From an uncultured Macellibacteroides sp. (GTDB taxonomy: Bacteria > Bacteroidota > Bacteroidia > Bacteroidales > Tannerellaceae), in contig NZ_OY762974.1 in NCBI RefSeq assembly GCF_963667135.1, positions 4,291,054-4,355,053 on the forward strand: a DNA stretch of 64,000 nucleotides, read 5' to 3'. The notes under the pieces were generated by a model. It was not told the DNA's origin, searched no databases, and worked only from the letters and a program-made list of their open reading frames with translations. Shown here one piece after another: positions 44,290-53,730 of the stretch. The position numbers and the translations under genes are program-made. Each line of letters opens with the position of its first letter. Position 1 is the stretch's first letter.

Positions 44290-46362
44290 ATGAAAATAAA
44301 AAAACGAAAGTCCCTTATAATAGTATGTTCGATACTAATAATAGGATTTATTGTGGGAGCAATTCTTATTAACTTGTACCTGAATTACCGATTGGAAGGC
44401 GTCTTGAGAGAAAAGCTGAGTGAACGAGTCTCGGAAGTTTCTGGTGGTTTTTATAAATTTAAATCCAATAATTTGCATTTTGGGTTGTTAAGTGGTGCAA
44501 TAACGCTGAGTGGCATAGAATTGTATATAGATTCAGTCGCCTATAAACAGCGGAAAGCTAAAGATAGTTTACCTGAGAACTACTTCAACATTCATATAAA
44601 ACAAATACGTTTTAAGAAATTCAACCCAATATGGCTATTTAACTATAAGAAAATTCATCTCAGTTTAATTGAAATTAAAACACCTGTTGTCAAGATTTAT
44701 AATTCTGACAGTGTTCATCAATTCAAAAAAAAGAGTTCAGGACCAAATTCTACATCTTTGTTTGAGATAATTTCGCCTTATATAGAAGCTATTGAAGTAA
44801 AGAAAATGAATCTTGAAAATGTAAGTATTGTGTATATATCAGGCGTAGTTAAAGGATATAAAGAAAATACAATAAACGAAGCGGAACTACCTGGTCTTAA
44901 AGCCCTTTTTGAAACTAAAAAAATAAATATCCGGAATATAAAACTTGGTAATGATATTTTTAATCTAAAAAGTTTTGAAATTAGTAAACCTGTACTGAAA
45001 ATACATCAAATATTCCAAACGGAACATGTCACTACTTCATCATCCGATAAACTGGATATTTATAAAATGTTAGGAAAACTAGCAAAGAAGATATATATAA
45101 ATCAGTTTAATATTTCTGATGCCAATATCGAATATAGCAGTACATTTAATAAAAAATTAAACACACAAGAACAACCCAGTACATCCAGTCTCTTTTTTAC
45201 CGGAATGGCGTTGAATAATGAAAAAAAAACACTTGCAATAGATGATTTTAATTTTAGTATCAAAAACTTACATTACCCAATCAATAATGGACTTTATACG
45301 CTAAATGCAGATGCAATTGATTTAAAGAAAAAATTGGGTAGCCTAAAAATAGAAAAATTACATTTAGTTTCCAATTATCCAAAAACTGAATTCGCCTACA
45401 ATCATCCAAATCATAAAGATTGGTATGATGTAGAAGCAGAACATATATCATTGTCAGCAATTGATTTTGACCGATACTTTTCAGCTACTATTTTTAATGC
45501 CAATAAATTAGTGATCAAAAATGCTAAGTTGCTAAATTACAAGAATCAGAAGATCAAAATAGAGCACAATATTATGCCCATGGTCTACGAAGGATTACAA
45601 AAAATGCCTCTAAAATATGATATAGATAGCGCAGATATAAGTAATTTAAATATCGTTTATGAGGAACTACCCAATAAAGGAACTAAATCCGGAGTCATAT
45701 TTTTCTCACAGATGAATGGTAAATTATTGGGATTGACCAATATTGTTTCCCACCCTAAGCAATATATTCAATTAAATGCCAATGGCAAGTTTATGGGTAC
45801 AGGGTACTTTACAGCTACCTGGATGTTGCCCGTTGATTCACTCAACGACCATTTTCATCTCGAAGTACATCTTCGTAAATTTGATCTAAGAGATCTAAAT
45901 CAACTGATTACGCCTCTATTAACAAGTAAAATAAAAAGCGGGGTGGTAAATTCTCTGACTTTTAGCACAGACGCCTCAAGTAAAAGAGCAGAAATAGAAA
46001 TGAGCCTGCTTTATAATAATCTGGAAGTAACTATTTTAAGAAATAAAAATGAAGAAATAACAACTAAAACATTAATCAGTACCATTGCAAACAATGTACT
46101 CAAAAATAATAATCCTGATTCAATGGATAAAGAGCCACGTACTGTTTACGCAACTCTTGAACGTGATCCGTATCATTCCACTTTTAATTATTTATTACAG
46201 ATATTAAAACCAGCCTTGATTAAATCGGTAGGCATTTTTCAGGAAAAGCAGAGTTTTGCAAAAAAAGTTAAGAATTTCGGTCAAAAAATGAAAGACATCT
46301 TCCATGAAGATAAAAAAGAGCCAGAAAAAAAAATTCCGCAGGAAGACAAGCTTAATCCATAA
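44290..46362 (+). CDS. AsmA-like inner-membrane-anchored periplasmic protein
   Basis: 690 residues. A basic N-terminus and one membrane segment (about 9-31) are followed by a long region of beta strands (KFKSNNLHFGLLSGAITLSGIELYID, IKQIRFKKFNPIWLFNYKKIHLSLIEIKTPVVKIYNSD) in the style of AsmA/DUF748 proteins. The C-terminal part (about 510-610) has LEVHLRKFDLRDLNQLITPLLTSKIKSGVVNSLTF, like an AsmA C-terminal repeat. The end is lysine-rich. These proteins resemble TamB and are thought to move phospholipids between membranes. It precedes an Omp85-like barrel gene by 38 bases. Function inferred only. Confidence 0.7.
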   Translation: MKIKKRKSLIIVCSILIIGFIVGAILINLYLNYRLEGVLREKLSERVSEVSGGFYKFKSNNLHFGLLSGAITLSGIELYIDSVAYKQRKAKDSLPENYFNIHIKQIRFKKFNPIWLFNYKKIHLSLIEIKTPVVKIYNSDSVHQFKKKSSGPNSTSLFEIISPYIEAIEVKKMNLENVSIVYISGVVKGYKENTINEAELPGLKALFETKKINIRNIKLGNDIFNLKSFEISKPVLKIHQIFQTEHVTTSSSDKLDIYKMLGKLAKKIYINQFNISDANIEYSSTFNKKLNTQEQPSTSSLFFTGMALNNEKKTLAIDDFNFSIKNLHYPINNGLYTLNADAIDLKKKLGSLKIEKLHLVSNYPKTEFAYNHPNHKDWYDVEAEHISLSAIDFDRYFSATIFNANKLVIKNAKLLNYKNQKIKIEHNIMPMVYEGLQKMPLKYDIDSADISNLNIVYEELPNKGTKSGVIFFSQMNGKLLGLTNIVSHPKQYIQLNANGKFMGTGYFTATWMLPVDSLNDHFHLEVHLRKFDLRDLNQLITPLLTSKIKSGVVNSLTFSTDASSKRAEIEMSLLYNNLEVTILRNKNEEITTKTLISTIANNVLKNNNPDSMDKEPRTVYATLERDPYHSTFNYLLQILKPALIKSVGIFQEKQSFAKKVKNFGQKMKDIFHEDKKEPEKKIPQEDKLNP

Positions 46363-46400
46363 CATTATTCTGTATTTAAAACTACTACAAATTTGTAATT

Positions 46401-48974
46401 ATGAACTATATAAGGGAAATCAGTATTTTATTTATTATAAGCTTCCTGTTGTGTACCAATGCTTCGGCTGCAAACGTACCACAGGATTTAAAGAAAAGTA
46501 CGGATACAATACCCCTCTATTCGGGTGGAAAAATAAGAAAGTCTATTTATCCGCAGACTGAACGTAAACGAAGTATGTTCTATAATTATCTGTGGGGAAA
46601 GCATTATCGCGATTTATACTTTATGCCAATAACAGTTCAATCAGCCAGACTGAATACGATTTATGGCGGACTCACATTTGTTGATCAGCTTCCACGTTTG
46701 CATGCGATAGTTCTCGGAAATAAATCGGGAAATTACTACTTATTAAGACCCGTTGGTGGGTCATCCACATTTTTGGAGTCAGATTTTTTTAAACAGGTAT
46801 ATAGTAAGCAAGAATTTAAAGATACCTATTTAGATAAATTTATAGGTGATGCTTATACAATAACACACCCTTATGCATTTCTGATTGCCAATAAGTTGGC
46901 AGACGATATTGATGTAAGCTCTCTTAATCCGAAAATATATTATATTCCGAAAAAAACGTCAACCGATACAATTATTGATGGTACAGGCATTGAAGACAGG
47001 CTAGTGAGCATATATGATTTAAAAAAGTTTACAATCCACACTTCACTAATTGAGACAGAAGACCTGTTAAGAAAAATACGTGAAAATAAGTCTTTTTTGG
47101 TCGACCAAGACAAATATATTCGCGAACGGCTTTTAGATATGTTAATCGGAGATTGGAATACAACAGCTGAAAACTGGAAGTGGTATGAAGAATTACGGAA
47201 TGACAGTCTCATTTATACTCCGTTGGTACTAGACCGGAGCCATGCGTTTACCAAAGTAGGCGGAGTTTTATTTAAAGGTGTCCTGGGAATGCTTGGACTT
47301 AACAATATAACGAATTACAACAGTCGCGATAAGAATTTAAGAAAAACAAATACATTTAGTCTGCCGTTGGATATTGCTATTACTGCCGGAAGCAATCGGG
47401 CTGACTGGATCAAACAAGCCAAACAAATCAAATCTATACTTACAGATGCATTGATTGATGAAGCTTTTAAAGAATTACCCAAAGAAATTTACGAATTAGA
47501 AGATACCCGGATAATAAAGATAAACTTAAAAAAAAGGAGAAACGCTGTCGAGAATATTGCTCAGGAATATTATAAGATACTACAACAAACTCCAGTGGTT
47601 ACAGGAACGAACAAAGATGATCTTTTTGTAATTGAACGAAAAGATAAACACGCTACAACTATACGTATTTATGATAAGGAATCAGATCGATTGGTATTTG
47701 ATAAAGACTATGACAAAAGTACACAGCAAATCTGGTTATACGGTTTGGATGGGAATGATGAATTTAAAGTGTCCGGTAGATCTAAAAATGAAACTCCTTT
47801 GGTATTGATTGGAGGAAAAGATACAAATACTTATAAGATAGAAAAAGGAGGGGAAATAAGAGTCTACGATTACAACTCACACGACAGTAGCAATGATTCG
47901 CTAGCCGGAGCCAACATAATTCAAACAGATATTGAAAAAGTAAATACATATGATTATCAAAAAATAAGACATCAAACATTGGGCTTTACGCCATGGTGGA
48001 TTTATGATTCAGATTTAGGATTATATATAGGGGCGTATATAACTAAAACCATGTATGGTTTCAAACAATCGCCATATACCTATCAGCATCGGTTCGGATA
48101 TAGCTATCTCGACGGTTTGATGTATCAAGGCTTTTTCCCCACACTTGACGAAATGAAAAGTTTGAATATTGAAGCATTTATTGGTATGCCATATAATTTT
48201 TTCAATTTCTTTGGGTATGGGAACCAAACAAATGGATACAAAGAGGAGAAGAACGATTACAATCGGATAAATATTTCAAGATATAGTATACAACCCTCTT
48301 TTTATTGGAAATTTGATACTAAACATAAGTTGATAGCCCAGATAAAACTCGAATTATTCAATATAAAGCGACCAACAGATCGATTTATAAATACCTTGTA
48401 TGATGATAACGATAAGGTTTTCAAAACCAAGACGTTTGCAGATGTAAATTTAACGTATGAGATAAGTCGTAACTTGGGCCCAATTCTCCCTCTATTTAAG
48501 TTTTCATTGACCCCCGGATGGAAAGTTAATGTGAGTGATCTCGGGAGAAATGTACCTTATACGGAATCAGCACTGTCCTTCAATTTAGCATATGGTGATC
48601 ACCTTTCTTTGGGTACCGAAATAAAAGGAACTACATTATTTTCTAACAAATACGAGTTTTATCAGGCTGCATCTGTCGAACTCAGAGGTTTTAGAAACAA
48701 CCGATTTATCGGACAGCAATCGCTTTATCAGCATACTGACCTCCGGCTCGATTTGGGACATCTTAAAAATCCGTTTACACCTCTTCTATACGGAGTATTT
48801 CTGGGATTTGACTATGGCAGGGTTTGGTACCCGGACGAATACTCCCGAGAATGGCATACTTCCTACGGCGGAGGGTGGTGGATAACTTTATTCAAAAACT
48901 ATACCGGCAAGTTCTCCTACTTTGCATCGAAAGATGGTGGACGCTTTTCCTTTGGGTTGGGACTTGGTTTTTAA
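46401..48974 (+). CDS. Omp85-like outer-membrane barrel protein with N-terminal kinase-like-fold region
   Basis: 857 residues with a signal peptide (ends ASAA). Residues about 60-440 resemble the middle part of large Bacteroidota metallophosphoesterase-barrel proteins: LLRPVGGSSTFLESDFF, then RLLDMLIGDWNTTAENWKWYE and LVLDRSHAFTKVGG; where those have GDWDRH and DRDQAF the residues differ, so it may be inactive. A LDGNDEFKVSG segment is near residue 455. The last 250 residues are a barrel ending RGFRNNRFIGQQSLYQHTDLRLDLG and GFDYGRVWY, typical of BamA/TamA C-termini. No metallophosphoesterase or POTRA domain is seen. Its pairing with the AsmA-like gene resembles TamB-TamA. Confidence 0.72.
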   Translation: MNYIREISILFIISFLLCTNASAANVPQDLKKSTDTIPLYSGGKIRKSIYPQTERKRSMFYNYLWGKHYRDLYFMPITVQSARLNTIYGGLTFVDQLPRLHAIVLGNKSGNYYLLRPVGGSSTFLESDFFKQVYSKQEFKDTYLDKFIGDAYTITHPYAFLIANKLADDIDVSSLNPKIYYIPKKTSTDTIIDGTGIEDRLVSIYDLKKFTIHTSLIETEDLLRKIRENKSFLVDQDKYIRERLLDMLIGDWNTTAENWKWYEELRNDSLIYTPLVLDRSHAFTKVGGVLFKGVLGMLGLNNITNYNSRDKNLRKTNTFSLPLDIAITAGSNRADWIKQAKQIKSILTDALIDEAFKELPKEIYELEDTRIIKINLKKRRNAVENIAQEYYKILQQTPVVTGTNKDDLFVIERKDKHATTIRIYDKESDRLVFDKDYDKSTQQIWLYGLDGNDEFKVSGRSKNETPLVLIGGKDTNTYKIEKGGEIRVYDYNSHDSSNDSLAGANIIQTDIEKVNTYDYQKIRHQTLGFTPWWIYDSDLGLYIGAYITKTMYGFKQSPYTYQHRFGYSYLDGLMYQGFFPTLDEMKSLNIEAFIGMPYNFFNFFGYGNQTNGYKEEKNDYNRINISRYSIQPSFYWKFDTKHKLIAQIKLELFNIKRPTDRFINTLYDDNDKVFKTKTFADVNLTYEISRNLGPILPLFKFSLTPGWKVNVSDLGRNVPYTESALSFNLAYGDHLSLGTEIKGTTLFSNKYEFYQAASVELRGFRNNRFIGQQSLYQHTDLRLDLGHLKNPFTPLLYGVFLGFDYGRVWYPDEYSREWHTSYGGGWWITLFKNYTGKFSYFASKDGGRFSFGLGLGF

Positions 48975-49040
48975 ATTATCACATGTTATTAATCAACTAT
49001 TTAAATTAAATCACCTATGATTGTATAAATTAACAACGGT

Positions 49041-49979
49041 TTAATAATTTAGATGTACATTCCGGTATTCGTTTTTCACTTTATTAGAATGTGGATCATG
49101 GCACTCCATGCAACTCATTCCTTCATAAACCCCCATGGGCGTTTTATCATCCTCGGAACCAACAGCATGGACACCATTGGGTGCATGACATTGCATACAT
49201 AGCTTTACATTGGTATCTTCGGAAACACGAACAATCGTATCCTGGCGATACATCTTTATCTGCATAAGATTGGAAGATGGCATGTGCCTTTTTTCAGACC
49301 TCACATACAAGGCCGTACCGGGACGACTTGTTTTCTTCAGTAAATTCGCTTTCTCCTCTGCACTCAAATCCTTATAGTTAACGCTGCGAGGCTGGGAAGC
49401 ATGAACCTGGTGACAAGCCAAACATGTGATTGTTGGTCGATCCACCTGATTCGTATCTTTAATGCGCCATTTGCCAGAATCCCTTCCCTCCAATGACATC
49501 AGGCTGTTGATATCACCGTCGTAAAACATACCGTGACACCTGAGACAATCACTGTAAGGCTTTTCTAATTGATTATGAGCCTCATCCATAAAAATATCCT
49601 TGTATGTAGAAGAATGTGCACCAGACGACCAAGCCTTCTCTTCGGCTCCGTGACATTCGGCACAACGTTTAGCCATATCGAGAGACTGTTTCTCCGTGAG
49701 AAAAACATCTTCATTAGTCTTCTTCTCTGTAAAATGAATATATACCATATTCAATTTCCCCATCACACCCGTTAGTCCGTTACTTAAAGCAGTCCCGTGG
49801 CAATCGATACAGGCCACATCCGCATGGGATGAACCCCGCCAAGTCGTACAACTCTTCTCTATTTCATGACACTGTGCACAGGTATAATCGGGATTAATGG
49901 AATAAGCCATCTTATATGAACCAATGGCAACAAGCACACAACCAATGCCAATCAACAGAAACACCCCTCTTTTTTTCAT
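49041..49979 (-). CDS. Heptaheme c-type cytochrome (NapC/NrfH-like N-terminus)
   Basis: 312 residues from ATG 49979, which overlaps the GMC stop as ATGA; an upstream start at 49997 is less likely. One membrane segment at about 5-22 is followed by seven CxxCH haem sites (CAQCH, CIDCH, CAECH, CLRCH, CLACH, CMQCH, CMECH). The first two, with SYKMAYSINPDYTCAQCH and SSHADVACIDCH, resemble the quinone-linked NapC/NrfH family. There is no CxxCK, so it is not NrfA. It may pass electrons between the GMC dehydrogenase encoded upstream and the quinone pool or another periplasmic acceptor. Confidence 0.88.
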   Translation of the reverse strand: MKKRGVFLLIGIGCVLVAIGSYKMAYSINPDYTCAQCHEIEKSCTTWRGSSHADVACIDCHGTALSNGLTGVMGKLNMVYIHFTEKKTNEDVFLTEKQSLDMAKRCAECHGAEEKAWSSGAHSSTYKDIFMDEAHNQLEKPYSDCLRCHGMFYDGDINSLMSLEGRDSGKWRIKDTNQVDRPTITCLACHQVHASQPRSVNYKDLSAEEKANLLKKTSRPGTALYVRSEKRHMPSSNLMQIKMYRQDTIVRVSEDTNVKLCMQCHAPNGVHAVGSEDDKTPMGVYEGMSCMECHDPHSNKVKNEYRNVHLNY

Positions 49980-51625
49980 CTTTCCCCCCCAGTCCATTCC
50001 TTTACAATATGATTTCCTGTTCTAAATGCCAGAGCCAAAATAGTAAGCGCCGGATTGAAGCCTCCGTTGTTCACCATTACACTCCCGTCGGCAATGTAAA
50101 GATTATCCATATCATGTACACGTCCGTAACGATCTACGACCGAAGTAGCCTGATCATCCCCCATCCTGCAAGTCCCCGCCTGATGCTGACCGCCGGTCAT
50201 GCCTCTGCCTCCCCCATGCTTCCATGTCTGAACAGCACCAGCCTCTTTCAGAATATTCTCGGCCTTGGAAGAAAGAAAATCACATTGTTTTTCATCCAGC
50301 GGATGGCGCTCACCCGTATTAACCACAACCGGCACACCCCAAAAGTCTTTCACCTTATCGGAAACCATTACGCGCGATTCCCAATTTGGCATCTCCTGAA
50401 TGGGACCAATCATGCGCCCCAACCGGAAGTAGTTGTCACGTTGAAACCGTTTATTCTCAATACCCCAACGGGCAGCACCCGGCGGACGATGTTGTGAAAA
50501 AGCATAAGGAAGCTGATAAAACTCATTAGCAAGCAATCCTCCGCCAATAATTCCCTCATTGTGATGGTTGTAATCATTGATCGCCATACAAGCACCCGGG
50601 CCAGCCAGATCGAGAATATCAAAATCAAATAGACCGGAAGCTCCGGTATAAGCATGCCCCTGTAAATTACGTCCTACCCAATCATTTTCATTTCCAATTC
50701 CTTTTGGGAAACCTTTCGATTTGGAATTCAGCAGTAACCTGGCCGTTTCGCTGGCGGAAGCACATACAACAATGATATCCGCATCCAGTCTGTGTACCCT
50801 CTTCTTTTCGTCGAAATAAGAAACAGCTGTAGCCCGGTGCTTTTCATCCGTATGAATCTTGTAAACAAAACAATTCGTTTTCACCTCGCAATTCCCGGTT
50901 TGCATAGCCACGGGAATGACCGTATTCTGCGTTCCGTTTTTGGCATCAACCGGACAAGCAAAACCACAACAAGTACGATTTCGGATACATCCCGCCCGCC
51001 CGTTATAAGGAACAGAGTTTCTCAACATAGGAATGGAAAAGGGATGCAGTCCCATCTTTCGGCAAACATCAGCCAGATACGCCCCATCTTTGTTAAATTC
51101 GAAAGCCGGCATAGGATACGGATTATCCCTGTTAGCCGCAAAAGGATTTGAAGACATATCACCCGACACCCCAATCTCACGTTCGGCCTTATCGTAAAAA
51201 GGAGCCAGTTCCTCATAGGTGATTGGCCAGTCGGTAAGTGTAGAGCCCTTTACCTCTCCATATGTGGATTTCATTTTAAAATCCTCTGGCATGAAACGCC
51301 AAGCCATGGCACCATATGAAACAGTCCCCGACCCTACGCAAGCTGCCACATGATTATATTCATAACTTTGAGCCATCACAATCTTTTCGCTTCCATCCGC
51401 ATAGCGCACCACCCGGGGATTCTTTTCCCAATCCGGACCGAAAGCCGACCCCAAATCCTGTACCCACTGGGAAATAAGTTCGTCGTTGATATGCTTATCA
51501 TACGAAGGCCAGTCGCCCCGTTCAAACAAAACAACCTTTATCCCACTTACAGCCAATTCCTTAGCCACAACGCCACCGCCCGCACCCGCACCGATAACAA
51601 TGGCTGTATATTGTTTATTTTTCAT
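49976..51625 (-). CDS. GMC-family FAD-dependent oxidoreductase (gluconate/sorbosone dehydrogenase-like large subunit)
   Basis: 549 residues. The FAD-binding motif IGAGAGGG is at 11-18, VGSGTVSYGAMAWRF follows, and the C-terminus has QHQAGTCRMGDDQATSVVDRYGRVHDMDNLYIADGSVMVNNGGFNPALTI with the conserved GMC catalytic His and Asn. It would oxidise an alcohol group of a sugar or polyol. A small region RNRTCCGFACPVDAKNG holds three cysteines. Its start overlaps the subunit 3 gene by 11 bases, so the three genes form one operon. Membrane-linked gluconate dehydrogenases have the same three-part build. Confidence 0.92.
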   Translation of the reverse strand: MKNKQYTAIVIGAGAGGGVVAKELAVSGIKVVLFERGDWPSYDKHINDELISQWVQDLGSAFGPDWEKNPRVVRYADGSEKIVMAQSYEYNHVAACVGSGTVSYGAMAWRFMPEDFKMKSTYGEVKGSTLTDWPITYEELAPFYDKAEREIGVSGDMSSNPFAANRDNPYPMPAFEFNKDGAYLADVCRKMGLHPFSIPMLRNSVPYNGRAGCIRNRTCCGFACPVDAKNGTQNTVIPVAMQTGNCEVKTNCFVYKIHTDEKHRATAVSYFDEKKRVHRLDADIIVVCASASETARLLLNSKSKGFPKGIGNENDWVGRNLQGHAYTGASGLFDFDILDLAGPGACMAINDYNHHNEGIIGGGLLANEFYQLPYAFSQHRPPGAARWGIENKRFQRDNYFRLGRMIGPIQEMPNWESRVMVSDKVKDFWGVPVVVNTGERHPLDEKQCDFLSSKAENILKEAGAVQTWKHGGGRGMTGGQHQAGTCRMGDDQATSVVDRYGRVHDMDNLYIADGSVMVNNGGFNPALTILALAFRTGNHIVKEWTGGER

Positions 51626-52163
51626 ACCTGTTCTGTCCGATTAATAAGGGGAAATCTACTTTCATCATCCGATAGCTTACATAATTCTTATTGCCACCAT
51701 GGCGTGGAGATCCATAAAAACCCTGCATCGTGTGACGGAGGATCATCTCGAAAAACTCACTTTGCGAAATATCCTTCCAGCGATCGATCTCCAATTCACC
51801 CCTTTCCATTTTTTGCAGAAAAAGCATTTGCTGATCCCATGCCAGCGAAGCAAACGATTTTCCAAAAGAATCACGGGCCGAAGCTTCCACAGCCTCAATA
51901 CCCTTCAGGTATTTCTCCTTTAGATCCGGGAAACGTTGAAAAAGCAACTTATCGATAAAATTAACCACTCCCGCGTCTTTAGCACCCGGAAAATCATCGG
52001 CAGGGATAAACTGTTCGGAAATAGCACCGATACACTCCCCAACCTCTTCCGAAAAAGAATCGTAGTATGTTTTGCTTCCCGAAACATGACACGCCGGAAA
52101 CAAAAGAATGCTTCCGTACAGAAGCGTACATCGTTGAATAAATTGTCGGCGGTTCAAAGCCAT
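51615..52163 (-). CDS. Gluconate 2-dehydrogenase subunit 3 family protein (Tat signal)
   Basis: 182 residues from ATG 52163; an in-frame start at 52205 would precede the signal. The N-terminus NRRQFIQRC followed by LLYGSILLFPAC combines a twin-arginine motif and a lipobox. The mature part has FIPADDFPGAKDAGVVNFIDKLL and FGKSFASLAWDQQMLFLQKMERG, as in subunit 3 of membrane gluconate dehydrogenases. This subunit helps the large GMC subunit, which has no signal of its own, leave the cytoplasm folded. First gene of the operon. Confidence 0.88.
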   Translation of the reverse strand: MALNRRQFIQRCTLLYGSILLFPACHVSGSKTYYDSFSEEVGECIGAISEQFIPADDFPGAKDAGVVNFIDKLLFQRFPDLKEKYLKGIEAVEASARDSFGKSFASLAWDQQMLFLQKMERGELEIDRWKDISQSEFFEMILRHTMQGFYGSPRHGGNKNYVSYRMMKVDFPLLIGQNRYEK

Positions 52164-52327
52164 AAGACAGGGGTCATTTAGTATTAGACATAAAACAGGC
52201 AACAAAAACGATCAAACACCTTTTAGGATGTATCTACAACAAAGTTATCTTATTATTGAAAACAAAATCATTGATTAAGAACAATTAACTTTATCTTCAA
52301 CATTCTGCCATCCAGTGCATACCTAAT

Positions 52328-52474
52328 TTATTTCAGATGATATACAATTAACAACGGATTAGAATCTTCATTTATATTTTTACAGACATTGGGCAAATCT
52401 TTGATTACATTCAACTTTGTCGATAAATAAAGAATCTCTGGAGCAGTATAATATTGAACAGAATAATTGTTTTT
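52328..52474 (-). pseudogene. 3' fragment of a beta-propeller lipoprotein gene
   Basis: About 130 bases match the last 43 codons of the 53731-54912 gene at roughly 94 percent identity, by eye. The frame reads APEILYLSTKLNV then INEDSNPLLIVYHL and a stop at 52328-52330. Upstream of the match the frame runs into the terminator at 52481-52521. No start, signal or first part is present, so it is a remnant. The rest of this 380-base gap (52206-52542) shows no other gene. Confidence 0.85.
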
Positions 52475-52480
52475 CAAATA

Positions 52481-52521
52481 AAAAGAGAGGTTATGCTACA
52501 ATGTAGCATAACCTCTCTTTT
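52481..52521. terminator. Palindromic terminator after the TIM-barrel gene
   Basis: Perfect 20-bp arms (52481-52500 and 52502-52521) around a single A, with A/T-rich ends on both sides. It ends transcription of the gene at 52543 and could also work in the other direction. Confidence 0.88.
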
Positions 52522-52542
52522 ATATTATTCGATATTGTCAGT

Positions 52543-53484
52543 TTATTTAGCTGCAATTAATTTTTCAAGATATGCTTTTGTTTTTAGCAAGTAATCCTTA
52601 CTTTGTTCTCCAAGTTCATATTCAATTATGAAATTTCCTTTGAAATTCAATTTCTTAAGAGAAGCAACCAATGCCGGGAAATTTACATCGCCGTTGGGAA
52701 TAGGTATTTCACTCCCTAATTCATTGGGATTCACTGGATACGTTCCATCTTTAGCGTGAATTGTTTTAACATACTTTCCGATCACTTTCAAACCATCTAC
52801 AGGATTTGCTTTTCCATACATCAAAAGATTTGCAGGATCATAATTTACAAAAAGATTTCCAGTTCCGATATCCTGAATAGCTCTTAAAAGAGTAACAGGC
52901 GTTTCCTGTCCTGTTTCAAAATGGATTTCAATACCTTGTTTCACTGCATGTTCGGCTATTGGTTTCATTACTTCTATGAATTCTTTATACAGAACATCAT
53001 TAGGATCTTCCGGAATAAATCCGAAATGGGCGTGAACAGCTGGAATACCAGCTTCTTTGCAAAAATCAATGCCATGCATTAACCGTTCTGTACGCGCAGC
53101 TCTGTATTCACGAGGTACAAGACCGATTGTCTTAGGTCCTTCAGTCAGATTCCATTTGTAGTCACCAGGTCCCATACAAGTTAGAGAAGCTACTTCTAAC
53201 TTATATTTAGCAAGAGTTGCTGACAACCGCTTTGCAAGTTCGGAAGAATAAGTTCCGACACTGAGTTGGCAAGAATCGAAACCAAGGTCTTTAACAATTT
53301 TCAAATCATTCTCAGGATTATTCGCAGAAGTGATTACTCCGAATAAAATATCCTTTGAAGCATTTTCAACAATTCCAGATTCAACATTTCCCATTATTTC
53401 TCTTCCAAAGGAGGGGACAGCATAAGGGATGGCAGCTAATAGAGCTGTAGAACGTACAAAATCTCTCCTGCTAATTTTTTTCAT
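52543..53484 (-). CDS. Tat-exported sugar phosphate isomerase/epimerase family protein (xylose-isomerase-like TIM barrel)
   Basis: 313 residues. The N-terminus KISRRDFVRSTALLAAIPYAVPS is a twin-arginine signal, so the protein is exported folded. The TIM barrel of the AP-endonuclease-2/xylose isomerase superfamily follows, with VHAHFGFIP, IHFETGQE, LFVNYDPANLLMYGKANPVDG, VKTIHAKDG and NFIIEYELGEQ supplying Glu, Asp and His metal ligands. It likely isomerises, epimerises or oxidises a sugar in the periplasm. Its substrate is unknown. The upstream 246 bases hold no gene. It is monocistronic. Confidence 0.85.
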   Translation of the reverse strand: MKKISRRDFVRSTALLAAIPYAVPSFGREIMGNVESGIVENASKDILFGVITSANNPENDLKIVKDLGFDSCQLSVGTYSSELAKRLSATLAKYKLEVASLTCMGPGDYKWNLTEGPKTIGLVPREYRAARTERLMHGIDFCKEAGIPAVHAHFGFIPEDPNDVLYKEFIEVMKPIAEHAVKQGIEIHFETGQETPVTLLRAIQDIGTGNLFVNYDPANLLMYGKANPVDGLKVIGKYVKTIHAKDGTYPVNPNELGSEIPIPNGDVNFPALVASLKKLNFKGNFIIEYELGEQSKDYLLKTKAYLEKLIAAK

Positions 53485-53730
53485 TATAGATATTTTTTAT
53501 TTAAGTATTTCAAACCAAACGGCTTCATACTTTATTTTAACATAAAAATTTATCGTTCAGGAGCTGTTTTATAAGATGAAACTAATCCTCCTCTCGCAAC
53601 AGGAGACAAATTTATATCAAAAATAAATATTCTCAAACTATAAAGTCAATTGAAAAAAGTAAATTAGTTGATCTATTCAAAACTAACAAATAAATTCAAT
53701 AATCATAATTCTATCAAAAACTAATAAAAT

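Noticed and set aside
47750-47790. Calcium-binding RTX-like repeat (LDGNDEF)
   Set aside because: Only a single, imperfect motif; no nonapeptide repeats follow.
49041-49979. NrfA nitrite reductase
   Set aside because: No CxxCK site and too short; the membrane anchor and seven CxxCH sites fit a NapC/NrfH-linked carrier instead.
49916-50497. Long plus-strand open frame over the GMC gene
   Set aside because: It lies fully opposite a well-supported gene, has no signal, no recognisable domain and a composition that follows the opposite strand.
51350-51958. Second long plus-strand open frame across the GMC and subunit 3 genes
   Set aside because: Same reason; it is antisense to two real genes with conserved motifs.
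52206-52542. Mobile element next to the gene fragment
   Set aside because: No transposase, integrase, tRNA or terminal repeats were seen; the fragment alone is not evidence of one.
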